From Schistosoma haematobium (Eukaryota > Platyhelminthes > Trematoda > Strigeidida > Schistosomatidae): DNA of 64,000 nt. Position 1 is the stretch's first letter; every line of letters starts with the position of its first letter. This document shows, in pieces, positions 1 through 12,785 of this stretch. The stretch is from the NCBI RefSeq assembly GCF_000699445.3, contig NC_067195.1, positions 80,842,569 through 80,906,568 on the forward strand, in the 5' to 3' direction. A program made the translations under genes and the position numbers. A model generated the notes under the pieces. It was not told where the DNA came from and made no database searches. It saw only the letters and a program-made list of their open reading frames with translations.

Positions 1-126
1 TTGCGTCACCTGTAGCGTAAGCGATATATCTGTATAGCAACCTAATAGCACGCAAACTACACAACATTTCTCTCCGTTCTACTTTATAATAGTAAAACGC
101 GGTCTTTAAGAACATAGGTTATTTAT

Positions 127-555
127 ATGTTACTAGTATTTGATCATGGATACCTTCGAAGTGTTGCCCGTATATGTTGGGACCATGGAGTGGTTAATTC
201 TGAGGTTAGATTAAGTGAAATAGATAAGAATGGTAAGCTGATTGACGAGATAATGAATGTTTATCGACTGAGATGTTTAGGAGATGTGTGATGTGTTCAC
301 CAGTGACTACTTCAACGGTCGAAGATGGTTGATATGGTAGTAATTTGGAAGGAAAGTAGGGTTGTGTGGAGAAACCAAGAGCTGACATCAGTGGATGAAG
401 GCAATGACCGTTGGAGTGAACCATGTATATAGGTGGAGACTACCTGACTAGTAACTGGATGACTGTCATGAGCAGTGATTAGAAGAGTTTGAATGAGATT
501 ATTGAGAATCGTTGTGAGTGACTGAAGTGTACTCACTCTTTGTCTTCCCTTAAAT
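127..555 (+). mobile_element. degenerate 3' end of an RTE-like LINE
   Basis: This stretch aligns by eye with the 3' part of the LINE at 7531-9615. Shared landmarks are the start ACTAGT(A/G)TTTGA, the segment TGAGGTTAGA, a GAGACTACCTG segment and the closing CTCTTTGTCTTCCCTTAAA. In the better copy this region encodes the C-terminus of a reverse-transcriptase polyprotein. Here the reading frame is lost and only short non-coding ORFs remain. It lies upstream of the first visible Pumilio exon and could be inside an intron of that gene. The family assignment is by similarity within the window only. Confidence 0.55.
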
Positions 556-916
556 GGTAAGTTTCCAAATGATCTTATATAATAGTTTAGTAGAATAATT
601 GGTATTTCCTTGTTGAATCGTATGTTGGATGTGTGATATCTTCTGTGAGAAGGAATATTGTCACTACGTGTACTACTGTGGTATTTGTCCTGACAATTTC
701 ATTTAATTGTACTGATGAGGTGTGACAAGTTAAACAGTTGTACACATACATATGTCCGGTTTCACTTTGCGTACGACTGACTCACCTTGCACTCACTGTG
801 ATTGTTCAAAATTTATTAGTCACTTGTTTACAGGAGAATCTCGTATTAATTCTAGAATAATTGTGTTTGATTTACACCCAATAACTCAGTTATTGATTTT
901 TATTCATTTACTACAG
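556..916 (+). other. non-coding DNA upstream of first visible Pumilio exon
   Basis: No repeat is recognised here. An open frame runs from an ATG at 752 into the exon without a stop. The segment 752-916 encodes an unremarkable, Cys/His/Leu-containing peptide unlike the Pro/Ser/Asn-rich exon that follows. A pyrimidine-rich tract ending TTTACTACAG at 907-916 looks like a splice acceptor. I therefore read this stretch as the end of an intron, but an alternative first exon starting at 752 is not excluded. Confidence 0.4.
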
Positions 917-1295
917 CTAAGTGAGGCTCACATTATGAATGATATTTATACAAAATATCCAGGTATTTTGCCGCCACCTGGCTTATGTGCTGTTAGTTCA
1001 CCTTCATCGAGTAATTGTACTACACCAACTTTATCCTCAGTTGCTGCCGTATCAGCCACATCTTCAGTTTCTCAGTTACCACCAGGAAATTTCGAAGGAA
1101 ATCCACTTTGTGAATCCAGTGTTGTAAACAATAATTTTCCATTTGGTTATAATATGCCGCCCACATCTCAACTAAATATGATGGACCCGCAATCAATGGC
1201 TATGGCTATGACACTTTTTATGTCACAAGGAGGTGCAGCTAATAATAATAATAATAACAATAATAATAGTCAAATTCCTCCACCACTTTCACAAG
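917..1295 (+). CDS. PUM: Pumilio exon 1 (first visible), N-terminal low-complexity region
   Basis: The acceptor is TTTACTACAG just before 917 and the donor is AAG|GTTTGA at 1296. It ends in phase 1 and joins exon 2 to complete an Ala codon. The peptide is Pro/Ser/Asn/Met-rich, with a run of about nine Asn codons (AAT/AAC) near 1240-1268. An in-frame ATG at 935 could be the initiator if upstream exons are untranslated. The frame is open back to an ATG at 752, so a longer first exon is possible. No known fold is visible, which is normal for the N-terminal part of Pumilio proteins. Confidence 0.75.
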
Positions 1296-4200
1296 GTTTG
1301 ACTTTGTTACTTTTTACTGTTTGCTTCTTACATTGCAATCTCTACTTCCCGTGACTGTTGTATAGTATCGCCTAATTTAAATTAGTTATTTTTTATACTG
1401 AGGTCAGATTTCTGCAGGTTGTTCATTCTAGTGATGGTGTTCATCATGCATTGACTTCAGTTGTAAAAATTAAAATCCACAAGATAGCTTATTTTACTTA
1501 GATCGAAATTCAGTCCATTTGTAAGGTACGCACAACTGATAAGTCATAATTTATGACAAAAAAATACTATATAGTAATTCCTAATTTTCAACTTCGTTCA
1601 TCAGCTGAAGGCAGTTTGTGACAAAATTACCTACCTTGATTGTTATCAGTTGAAGAATTTTTAAATAATGATTCATTAATACAGTAATACAATATTATGA
1701 TGCACAAAACCCATTAAGAAGAAATCATTATGTTTTCTAAACTGAAATTATGATAAAGTCTGTGGTGTCATTAACAATAATTTACTCCGTATATCCCAGT
1801 GACAACATATTTTAAGTTGTACAGATGAACTGTATAACAGTGACCCCAAACTGTACGCAGAATTAGTGAGTAAAATAACATTTAGTACATGTTTACCAGT
1901 CGAAAGAATGTACTTCATTATGTTTGAGAACTACTTAGAAGGAGTCCTGCACTAAAGTTACTTCCAAGTGGGCTACAAAAGTAGTATAATCATAGATGAT
2001 GATATATTATTGAAGTGAATGCTTCGAATACAAACACTGGGTCGTAAATCTCTTTTGCTTGTCATGTTCTACTTAATTCAATTTGAGAAAGCAAATAGTT
2101 TGTCGCTAGGCATTACACAAAATACGTAGTTGCAAGGTCCATGTTCTCCAACATACAAATCTTTACTTTTAATACTGAATAGCACCAGCTAACGCATCAC
2201 TCGTAATTACGAACTACTTAATAAGCGTCTGGCCAATGTGGTGAAGATGAAATGAGATAACATACCAAAAATATTACTCCAAAAGTGTTACCATCCTGCG
2301 TACGAAATGGAAATAGAAATAGTCAAAAATCTAATAAATTTCAGCAAAATATAAGGTAATTAAACAGTAATTGTTTTCACAAATGCTAGTACTTTCAAAA
2401 GGGAAATTTAAGCTGAACTGACCGAAACGTTAACTTTCTGCATCACCTTATAGCTCTCTCAAGATACTTATTTCTTTTTACCAAGGCTTAGTTTAAACTA
2501 ATATAAAATTGTTTGCAGAGGTTTTAGTCATAAAGCGCACTACTTTCATATCACAATCACTAGCTTTTCTTGAAAAAAGTATGAATTCGTAATCACTGAA
2601 TCCTTATTATTTAATTATTAGTAAATGAGTGTTCTGAATTGAATCTATAAGTTAAGAACCTAATACCATGCTCGCGATTGCTCTGTGGTGTTCACCTATC
2701 AAAATGTTATCTGCAGTCACTTGCTTTTTTTTCATGTCGAATCAGTTTAATATTTAAATTTTTGTCACTAGCACAGACTTTTAATTTGAAGAGTATTTCT
2801 GGTTGTTTGTTTCAGCACCACAGTGGAATCATGTTGCATTCATGATCATGCAACAATTAGCTAATGGTATGGCAAACAATCCAGGCTGCGTTGTATCATC
2901 AGCTTCGAATGCAGTTATTGATAATATTACACCATCCGCAAATGGTAATAATATCGTAGATCAATCACGTCTTGCCGCTGGAGCTTTTGCTTTTTTCCAA
3001 GCTCAACAACAGTTAATGAATGCTGCACAACAACAACAACGACATAGCACCGCTCTGAGTGGTGGTAGCGTTGTATCAAATAATTCTTCAAATTGTATTG
3101 CTCCAACTGTCACTTCGTCGACACCCCTAGTTGCTCCGTTCACATCTAGTGTTGTCACAAATTCATCTAATTATTTTGGAGGCCTGTATTCTTCCGGTTC
3201 GGTTGTTGCTGGATTAAACCCAGGCAACTTTTCGATACCTAATGTGAGCATTGTTTGTTGTTGTAATAATTGTTTTGGTGAAAATTAAAGCTCTTTTTCT
3301 ATTAATCATTCGGTACTTAGTATCTGTGTGTGTATATGTCATAGTTTTATTTTTTTCTCTTTTAGGGAATAAACCTATTACCACCAGTTGGTCTTCTACA
3401 CCCGGAAGCAAGCGGTAGTCCCAACTCGGTGGCTGGAGATGTATCTAGTTACAGTCGTATGCCTATTTCGCAACCTCCTGGAGCTTTAGCTGTTAGCATG
3501 CATATTTCTCCAACATCACCATCAGGACTTCAAAGACCTCCTTTATCTGCTTCAACCGGATTTTCATCAGCCACACCATATCCATTCAATTTCGATGGTA
3601 AATTAACCTATTTCGATGGTTTGCACTTTTAGTTGTTTATACTTGTACTACTTTTTAATTCTTTCATTATCACAATTTTGATCACTCGTAGTGAAATAAC
3701 GCTGACTTGCAGTATGGAGGTCGTTAAGTTTAATGTACAATAACACTAATGGACTCCATCACCTTTATTTTTTATGTATATGAAAGTCTACCTATTCTCA
3801 ATCAATGTCTACGTTGAATGAGGTTGGAAGGAATCTAGAGGCGGCCAAACCGAGACGTGGCGTCAGTAGATATGGTCATTGACCATGATGCTGGCCATTT
3901 TTTTTTAGCTATAGGCTAATCTTTGTTTCCCTTTAAACCCCAAGTTTTGACAGTATTCTATACCTTTAATCCCACAAATTTATTTTTTCTACTCGAGTCA
4001 TGTCCTGTACTACCATTAACACTGTTACTACTTCGATTACTCTAATATATCTTGGGAATTTTATCTGACTATGTTACGGTTTTGCAACTTGGACTCATGT
4101 TCATTTGTGCCAGATTCTACGTTTTTCATAATGAACTGACTGTTTATTTAAACACATAAACATTGGTACGAGGAGGCACCAAATATATATGCGCCACACT

Positions 4201-7200
4201 TTGTCATTCGATTTGTGTGAGGGCTGAAATACAACCCGGGCGCCCAAATATAACTGAATTGCATTACTACAATATGCTGTATACTTTTATATGATTATTT
4301 CATGGAAAACGGTTGAGATTTACACCTTGGTTTTTAACAACGTGTTTTTCTCAAATGTGTTGATTTTTCATTATTTGACTTTTTTGTTCAAATACAAAGG
4401 ATTATATTTCGTTGACATACATTGCAATGAGATGCATTTTTGGGTTAACACACATTTGTGCCGTAATCTGTGTTGATTTTGACTGATTGATTAACTAAAA
4501 TTTATACAAACCAGAAGTGACTTTGTTTTGTATCTGTCCAAACTTTTTTATATACGTCAGCTTAAATAACGGAGTATCACTAGTTCTTGTAAATTGGGCA
4601 TAGTTGTTAGCTGAGTACACTTACCTACACGTCTTTCGCAAATTGCATAAATGTGGCTTAAACCTAGGTCAATTCAACGAAAATTTGTAGCATCTTAAAC
4701 CGCGCTTTAATGAAAACTTTTTCCATTAGCTAGCTAATGCTGAATGTTGATAATTTATTTTATAGCATCGATGCATAAAAATCGTGCTTTTGCTGCCGCC
4801 TTTGCTGCTGCATCGGGTGTGGCTGTTACTGCTACCCCACCGCCTGGCATGGGTCCCAACCCTAATCTTCGACCTACTGGAGTGAACCATCCGGCCCTCT
4901 TAGGAACTAGAGCTCCAGTTCCACCACCCCTTATGCCTGTAGTTACTGGTCGTAGTCCTGGTCTATTATCTGCCGTACATTCTCAAACTGTTCAACAAAG
5001 TCCAAATTATGCTGCTGCTCTTCAATCACACCAAAATATCAACCAGCGACTTCCAGCCCCTTTACTTTCACCACTTCCTTTGACTTTATCTGGTACTGCT
5101 TCTTCAAGGCCTAGTTCGGTTGTTGGTAAGTTTGATCAAAGAGGCATATAACAACTTTATACTTATTTACTAAATTTTATTGCTTATCAGTGTTAATTAT
5201 TGTGTACTAAAATGCTAAACATCTATTTGGTTTCATTCAAGACCTATATTTATATTACTTTTAGGTGTGAACATTACTACATCTACTCCACTCGTTGTTA
5301 CTACTGTGTCTAGCCGAAGTCAACTTTTGGAGGATTTTCGAAATTCAAGTGCACGATTCCAACACATGCATCTGTCAGAGTTACGTGATCATATGGTCGA
5401 ATTCGCCCGTGATCAACATGGATCTCGATTTATACAACAGAAATTAGAGACCGCTACTACCACTGAAAAAAATTCAGTCTTTAATGAAATACTACCACAT
5501 TCTGGCAAACTAATGACTGATGTATTTGGCAACTATGTGATACAAAAGTTTTTCGAATTCGGAACAAAAGAGCAAAAAGAAGTGAGATTTATTTTATTAT
5601 TATTCTTTCATTACTCAGAAGTTAAATATTACGTTCCATTGTTCCACCAAACATTTTGTCAGTAATTTGATAAAATGCTAATTTTATTTGTTGTCTGCAT
5701 CAATCATAATTTTTTTTTTACTAACACATCCACTATTTCTTGATTCACTTAGTAAGATCTATTTAAAAATCCCCTTTCATGTGTATTTTTATTCGAGCTG
5801 TGCTCATTTTATCCAGTCAGCCTAGACTATAGATTTTTCTAGTTTGAATTACATCAATGGTTAGTTCTAGTATCATCTCGCCTTCATATTCCTCTGTTTC
5901 CTCCTATTTTTCGCGTACTTTTTCTATAAGTAATCAATCATGCAAATGGATTATCTGAATTATTTCAAATTTTTTGCCCTTTATCAATCTACCTTTATGG
6001 TGTCTCTGAGTTAAATCAACAGTTTTCTGTAAGTTTTATAATATTGAGTACTTACAACCCTTTTTTCCGAGCAGTTGATAAGTCGCAATCAACTTCTCCG
6101 TTTATTGTTCTTGCTTTATCTTTATCCTATAATCAAATAACAATTGTAGTTCTTTCCACACAACCATAATTTAGTGATCAAGAACATTTGATTCTCAGTG
6201 ACTGTTTTTTCCATAGGCTTAAATAGTGTTTAACTTACTCCTACAGTTTAGACATATGCATTGCATGAATGGATATAAAAATAATGTATGGCGCGAAAAC
6301 GAGTGTTATTAAGTTTCGTAATTCCGTCATGATTTTATCCTACGGAAATCTTATTATGAATAATGGAGAATCTTGAATACAGATCAAACTAATGGAAACT
6401 CGATAAATATACCGGGTGTCTGACACACGACAACACTGCAGTTTTAATAATTCACACTCCAAGTGTCGATACAGAAGAACGGACTTTCAGGACAGTTTCA
6501 TGCTCTAGGTAGGAGTCGAAAGTTGAAATAGAACAACTCTGTTTGTATAGTAACACACAACGACCTTGGGACTGAACCAAATTAACAAACTAAAAGTAAC
6601 AACGGCCAATCAGATAGCCACAAAGGTCTTTACGAGAATATAAATTTTTAAAAATATTGTCGAGGCTATCATTTAAGAAAAATAAGACTAACACTTAATA
6701 ACAAAACCATATAACTTGTGATCTCGTTGGCGAACGTATAAACTTGTACTTGGTTACCGATTAGAACATTGATCTTCACACGTATATATACCAGGGAACA
6801 CCTAGAGGAGAGTTATTTTTATTGGAGCGTAAATATAATTCAGTGTGATCAATAATGTATTTTTTGTTAGCGTTAGCTTCCTAATCATAACTCTTTCTTA
6901 TTTTAGCTTCTCTCGCAACGTTTACAAGGTCACGTTGTTGAGTTTGCTACTCAAATGTATGGTTGTCGTGTTATACAAAAAGCATTAGAATCTGTACCAG
7001 CCGAGGCAAAAATACACATAGTTGGTGAACTGAGACCATTTGTAACACGGTGTGTAAAAGATCAAAACGGGAATCACGTTATTCAAAAATGCATTGAATG
7101 TGTTCCACCTTCAGAACTTGATTTTATTATTTCAGCTTTTCGTGGCCAAGTATGTTTCCCCTTCAGTATTTCTCGTTTCTCATCCGTTTTACAATACCGA

Positions 7201-10200
7201 AAAAGTTATTTTTGGTATATTTCTTGCCTTGATGACTACCTGGTTTATATTCGTTTAAATCCATTTCAAAATGTTTGAGGTTTGTTTCTCATTCTTCAAA
7301 TCCAACATGTTGCTTCAGAACTGATTGGGTTCAACTCGTAATATAACGTTAATGATTAAAGTAGTAAAGGGTATTGATCATTTTGCTTTCTCGATTTCAT
7401 ATTCACTATGCTGTTATAGTGTGACACATTGAACTAATTTAGATTCATGACAGGTCCTACGTTGTCTATGACGAACATAATAATAGAAATTCAAAAAATA
7501 TCTTTAAGTCACTTGTAAACACTGAGTTCTAGGTTAAGCAAAAGTTTAAGAAACGACCGTGAGCAGTGGTCGGCAACAAAAGCAAAAGAGATGAAAAAGG
7601 CGGCGGCTATAGGGAACACAAGACAGCTTTACAGACTAATAAAGGAAACTGGAATTAATAAGTCAGGTGTAAGTCAGACTATTTCGGAAAAAGGCGACAC
7701 TCTCATCTGCTCCCAGTCCAGACGTTTAGAACGATGGTCGGAACATTTTAGGGAACAGTTCAGCTGGCATTCAGCTACTCTACAACTACCCTCCATTCCC
7801 AGGTAGTGTGAATGGAACATTGAAGTAGGTCCCAAAACTTTAGCTGAAGTTCAAAATGCTATAGTTAATCTGAAACGAGGAAGGGCAGCTGGTCCAGATG
7901 GATTCGATCCAGAGGTCTTTAAGGATGGCTATCCAATTTTAGCGATTAGGTTGACTAATATTTTAGCTAAAATCTGGGAGTTTGACATAATCCTATCTGA
8001 CTGGTTGCAACCACTGATTATCCCAATATTTAAAAAGAGGTCAAAATCATCCTGTGACAACCATAGAGGGATTCGTTTGACTAATATAGCATCTAAAATA
8101 CTAGCCTCAATAATTATCGGACGCCTAACTAAGACTCGTGAACTGCAGACACGAGAAAATCAGGCTGGCTTCAGACCTGATCGTGGCTGTATTGATCACA
8201 TATTCACCATTCATCAGATTTTAGACCACAGGCATGCTCATCAGCGTCCGACAATGTTAGTTTTTTTGAATTGGAAGCAGCATTTGACTCTGTAGACCGC
8301 GAGATTCTGTGTCAGTGTCTGTCATTGAAAGATGTACCTCAGAAGTACATAAACCTTGTGAAGGCTCTTTACTCGAACACTACCAGTCGAGTCAGTTCTT
8401 ATGACGAACTGTCATCTGCTTTTGCAACCTCAAGTGGTTTCCGTCAAGGTTGTCCACTATCACCATTTTTGTTCAACTTCATCATAGAGCTGCCGCTGAA
8501 AATAACATTCTCGTCGACTGGATTCTCGGGTATTGATCTCCTTCCAGGAGGTCCACTTATCGACTTAGAATACACAAATGACATAGTCCTGTTTGGTGAA
8601 AACTCTGATAAAATGCAGTCTTCTGGTAGCACTGAGCAACAATACCAGGATGTTTGGAATGCGCTTCTCTCCCTCTTAATGCAAGCTGTTGCTTCAGGAC
8701 TGGTCTGCGTCAACACCTGAACTAAGGATATGGAGTGAATTAGTCGGACGCGTTAATAACTTCACTTATCTTGGAAGTCTGATCAGCCCTAATGTGTTGG
8801 TGTCTGACGAAATCTCATCACGCATTCGAAAAGCTCGTTTGGCTTTTGCCACCTTAGGTCACCTATGGCGAAGACGAGATATCCGTCTATCAATAAAAGG
8901 ACGAGTATACTGCGCGGCAGTCCGTTCTGTTTTAATTTACGACAGCGAAACATGACCATTAAGAGTAGGTGATACTCGTAAGCTACTAGTGTTTGAGCAC
9001 AGATGCCTTAGAAATATTGCTGGCGTCTGCTGCGATCACCGGGTAAGTAATAGTGAGGTTAGACTCAGGGTATTAGGGAATGATGGTAAATCAGTTGGTG
9101 AGGTTGTGAATCTTTATCGAGTAAGATGGTTGGGCCACGTGTTACGTATGTCTGAACACCGATTACCATGACGTGCAATGCTAACCGGTGTTGGAGATGG
9201 TTGGAAGAAGGTTAGGGTCGGCCAAACCAAAACATGGCATCAGTGCTTGAAGTCACTAACTTCTAGTCCAAGCCATGTTGGTAGATGCAGACTACTTGGT
9301 TGGGGTCCGCGTGGCTTTCGTAACCAATGGTTGGAGACTTGGTGACGTGGCTGAGAATAGATCACAATGGCGTTGGTGTATACCCTCTTTGTCTTCCCTT
9401 AAACTGAGAGATTAAAATCGCTTCATATCTTTCTTTCTACGAATTAATTCTTTCTTCCTGTACTATATCCTTATATGCAATCTTTCTTTTATATATTACC
9501 ACCTCTGAATTAACTACTTTTATGAATCCGGTGTTCATCTTGTTGTGTTAATGAGGTATGGCAACTTGTATCGATGCATATATGTGCGTGGTTCTACGTT
9601 GTAGCTGACTGACCGAAATGTGAAGTTTATTCATTTTTGTATTGGTTGTTTTAATCTTCCCATTGAAGCGAATGGTATGGTACTGAGTTCGTGTCCCGGT
9701 GTGATCATGATCACGTTTTCATGCACAAGACCGACTAAATTTTCATGCCTTAAAAATATCAAATGCTTTCTAAGGTATGCCATCCACGTATAACTATTTC
9801 CTGCATTGGTCATCGTTCATGGTTTACGTTCCCCCAAATGCCCTTGTACGGCCGAGAGTGGGTAGAGTCCGCTCTCCCTCTCCAAATGCTCTCACATGGC
9901 CACGTGTATGTGGCCTCTGCCAGGGAAGTCCTACTCACTGCCTCCTAGTGGTGGGGGTGTTTACGGAATTGAGAGGACGAAAAGCGAATGTCCGGCACTT
10001 TAATAATAATAATTTATATTCTGAAAATAATAATTACAGAATTCACGCCAGTTTACAGGCCTGATCAATTTGATATAAATAGTAACATTAGATGTACAGA
10101 ACAAACATGTGATAGAAGAAAGTTTTAAGTATACTAGTTCAATAATTGTTTGGGTAGTACACGTATTACAGCGATCCGATGCATCAGCCAGTAATTTTTA

Positions 10201-12722
10201 ATATTTCTTAAATGGATAGCCTGTTGATTTATTAACGGAGTAATTAAGGCCAATTCGTGTGCCAGATCGAATTGATGATAATTATCTACGACTAGAGAAA
10301 TTAAAACGAAAATAGAGAGCACGGAACAACTAAGCAGTAATTACCAAAATATATGAATCAGGTCTAGCAAAATGCGTGTGTCATGTGACACAGTGATATA
10401 CTGTTGACGTTATTCAAATTAGTTAAACTTGCTAGGGACGGTGTTAACATATTGACAGCAAGTAAGTGGTTTTACTTAGGGGATTCACTAATAAAGATGG
10501 CTAAACATTTAAAGTTCCTAAAATATCACTTGTGGAATGAGATGGACTTCCAGGTGCTAGACCATTCAATGCATTTTCAGAGGAGAAGTATGCATCGATG
10601 CAGCGAACAAATAATGGGAGTGATTTTATCATGCGGATAGATTGTGGTAGGTTATTCCATAGTCTAGAAAATTTACAGGTGAAGTAATTCATATGGAGAG
10701 ATGATTTAGAATGAGTTTGCTTCACTAGTGTCAAGGAATTACGGATGTCATAATGAGAAGTTTCTGCATATTGAATCACGTGATTGGATGTAAACGATAG
10801 TTTATGAAGTAGTTTGAAGAAAAAGATAAGATTTAGTTTTAGTCTCCTCCCCCATAAAGGGTCTAGCCCAAGTTTATTACATCTAGAATTATGTGTTAAG
10901 GTACAATCAGCTCCAAGAATACGAAGTGTAAATCGCCTCTGTACTGATTCCAGCCTTAATTTATCCTTTATACGCGCACTGCTAAGAATAAACGTGCAAT
11001 ATTCTAGAAGAGGGCGAGCACAAACTTTGTACATTAGAATACGTGACTCATTGTTGTAAAGATTTCGAGTTATGTAACCTATTAGACGTTGAGACTTAGG
11101 TCTGTTTTAATATATGTTCTGTAAACGACAAGTCTTGGAAATATCTAAGTCTACTACTGTATGTAACCTTGATAACACTTCTCCATTTATGGTAATGTCT
11201 AGGCTGAATGATGTATCACTGAAGCATACCCATCCAACCGGGTCGGTGGACACAGAGAGCCCACCTAGAGGAGTTGGAAAACCCTGATTCCAAACCAATG
11301 GTCACATGGGCTCCAGTATCCTGAGGAGACAAATGGCGCATGAACCAATCGTTGGTCACCGGCTGCCATGGGACTGCATCTCCTTACGATGCCCCACTGC
11401 CTTATGGACCAGACCTTCAGGTCGAAGGCTCCGAGTGTGGCCATTTAAGAAAACCAACTACTTCGGTTTGGGCACCCAGGCAGTATCACAGCCCTCTCAC
11501 ATATCAAGTGAGATCTCTGTGGCGCATATGTATTTGGTACCTCCTTGTACCAATATCTATGTGTTAAAATAAATAAATCTCTGATTCAATCATAGCACAC
11601 ACTTTTTGATAATTATTTAAACAGCTATTCAGAATAAAAAGACTAAGGACGCGTAGGAAGTTTTATCTCTCATAGGCTGAATCATAATGTTAACACCTCT
11701 TAGGTATACATATTACTGAACTGATTCAGGCACAAATATGTGGGCGGTGATTTTGGCTTGATGAATATTTTTCTTACCATTCTCCCATCTTTTACATATC
11801 ATGCAACCTTCGGGCGACATATAATCTGCCTGGCCTTACAATATCATGTAGAATAGCCCGGGTTGTCACCTCCTTTCTGGAAGGTTTGCCTACATATATT
11901 CCTCCTTTGTACCAATACTTATGTGTTTAAATAAATAATAAATTTTATTCCCTCTTGCCGGTCTATGTTGAAGGATATTAGAACCTTGAGAAGAAAGCGC
12001 TCGTTAACTTATTTCTGAATACTACAAGTTAATCTTGATTAAAAAACTTTCTCAGAGCACTAAGAATATGCCCCTCACTTTTCCCACATATTCGGCCACT
12101 GATGAAGCGGTATTTTCAGGATAAAACATCTATCGTTAAATAACAAAATATACCTGATTATTATTTTTCTGTTCAACCTTGTTAAGGTGGTTTTACTTTC
12201 ATCACATCCCTATGGTTGTCGAGTTATTCAGCGCATTTTGGAACATTGCCTACCGGAACAAACACGTCCTATTCTTGATGAACTACACAAAGGTGTGGAA
12301 CATTTGGTCAAAGATCAGTATGGCAATTACGTCATTCAAGTAAGACTTCAATAATGTAATTATGTTAAACCATATATAATTTATTAATTTTGTGTCGATT
12401 AAATCAATCTTTTACAATTCCCTACCTACAACAAACATCAAAATGTACATACAATATTGTCGATTTATTTATTTCATACTAGCAATATTACCTCAGTCAA
12501 CATTTAAAGCAAACCGATTGATTAGATTATGAATCTTCATCGAATGAGGTCGTATTTGCGTTTTTATTATTTATTTATTTTAACGCATAAATATTGGTAC
12601 AAGAGGGCACCAAATATATATGCGCCACACAGAACAATGGGAATGGGAAGAGAAAAAAAGAAGGTAAGGAGCGTAAAAGAAAAAAACGAAGAACAATGAC
12701 GACCAGATTAGTGTAAGGTAGT

Positions 12723-12785
<63 letters not shown>

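Noticed and set aside
10134..10322. 62-codon ORF identical at 25649-25837
   Set aside because: It lies in the 3' UTR of the same CR1-like fragment; identity is explained by recent transposition, with no sign of coding constraint.
10404..10640. 78-codon plus-strand ORF repeated at 25331-25567 (-)
   Set aside because: It is antisense to the CR1-like reverse-transcriptase C-terminus in both copies; duplication reflects the transposon.
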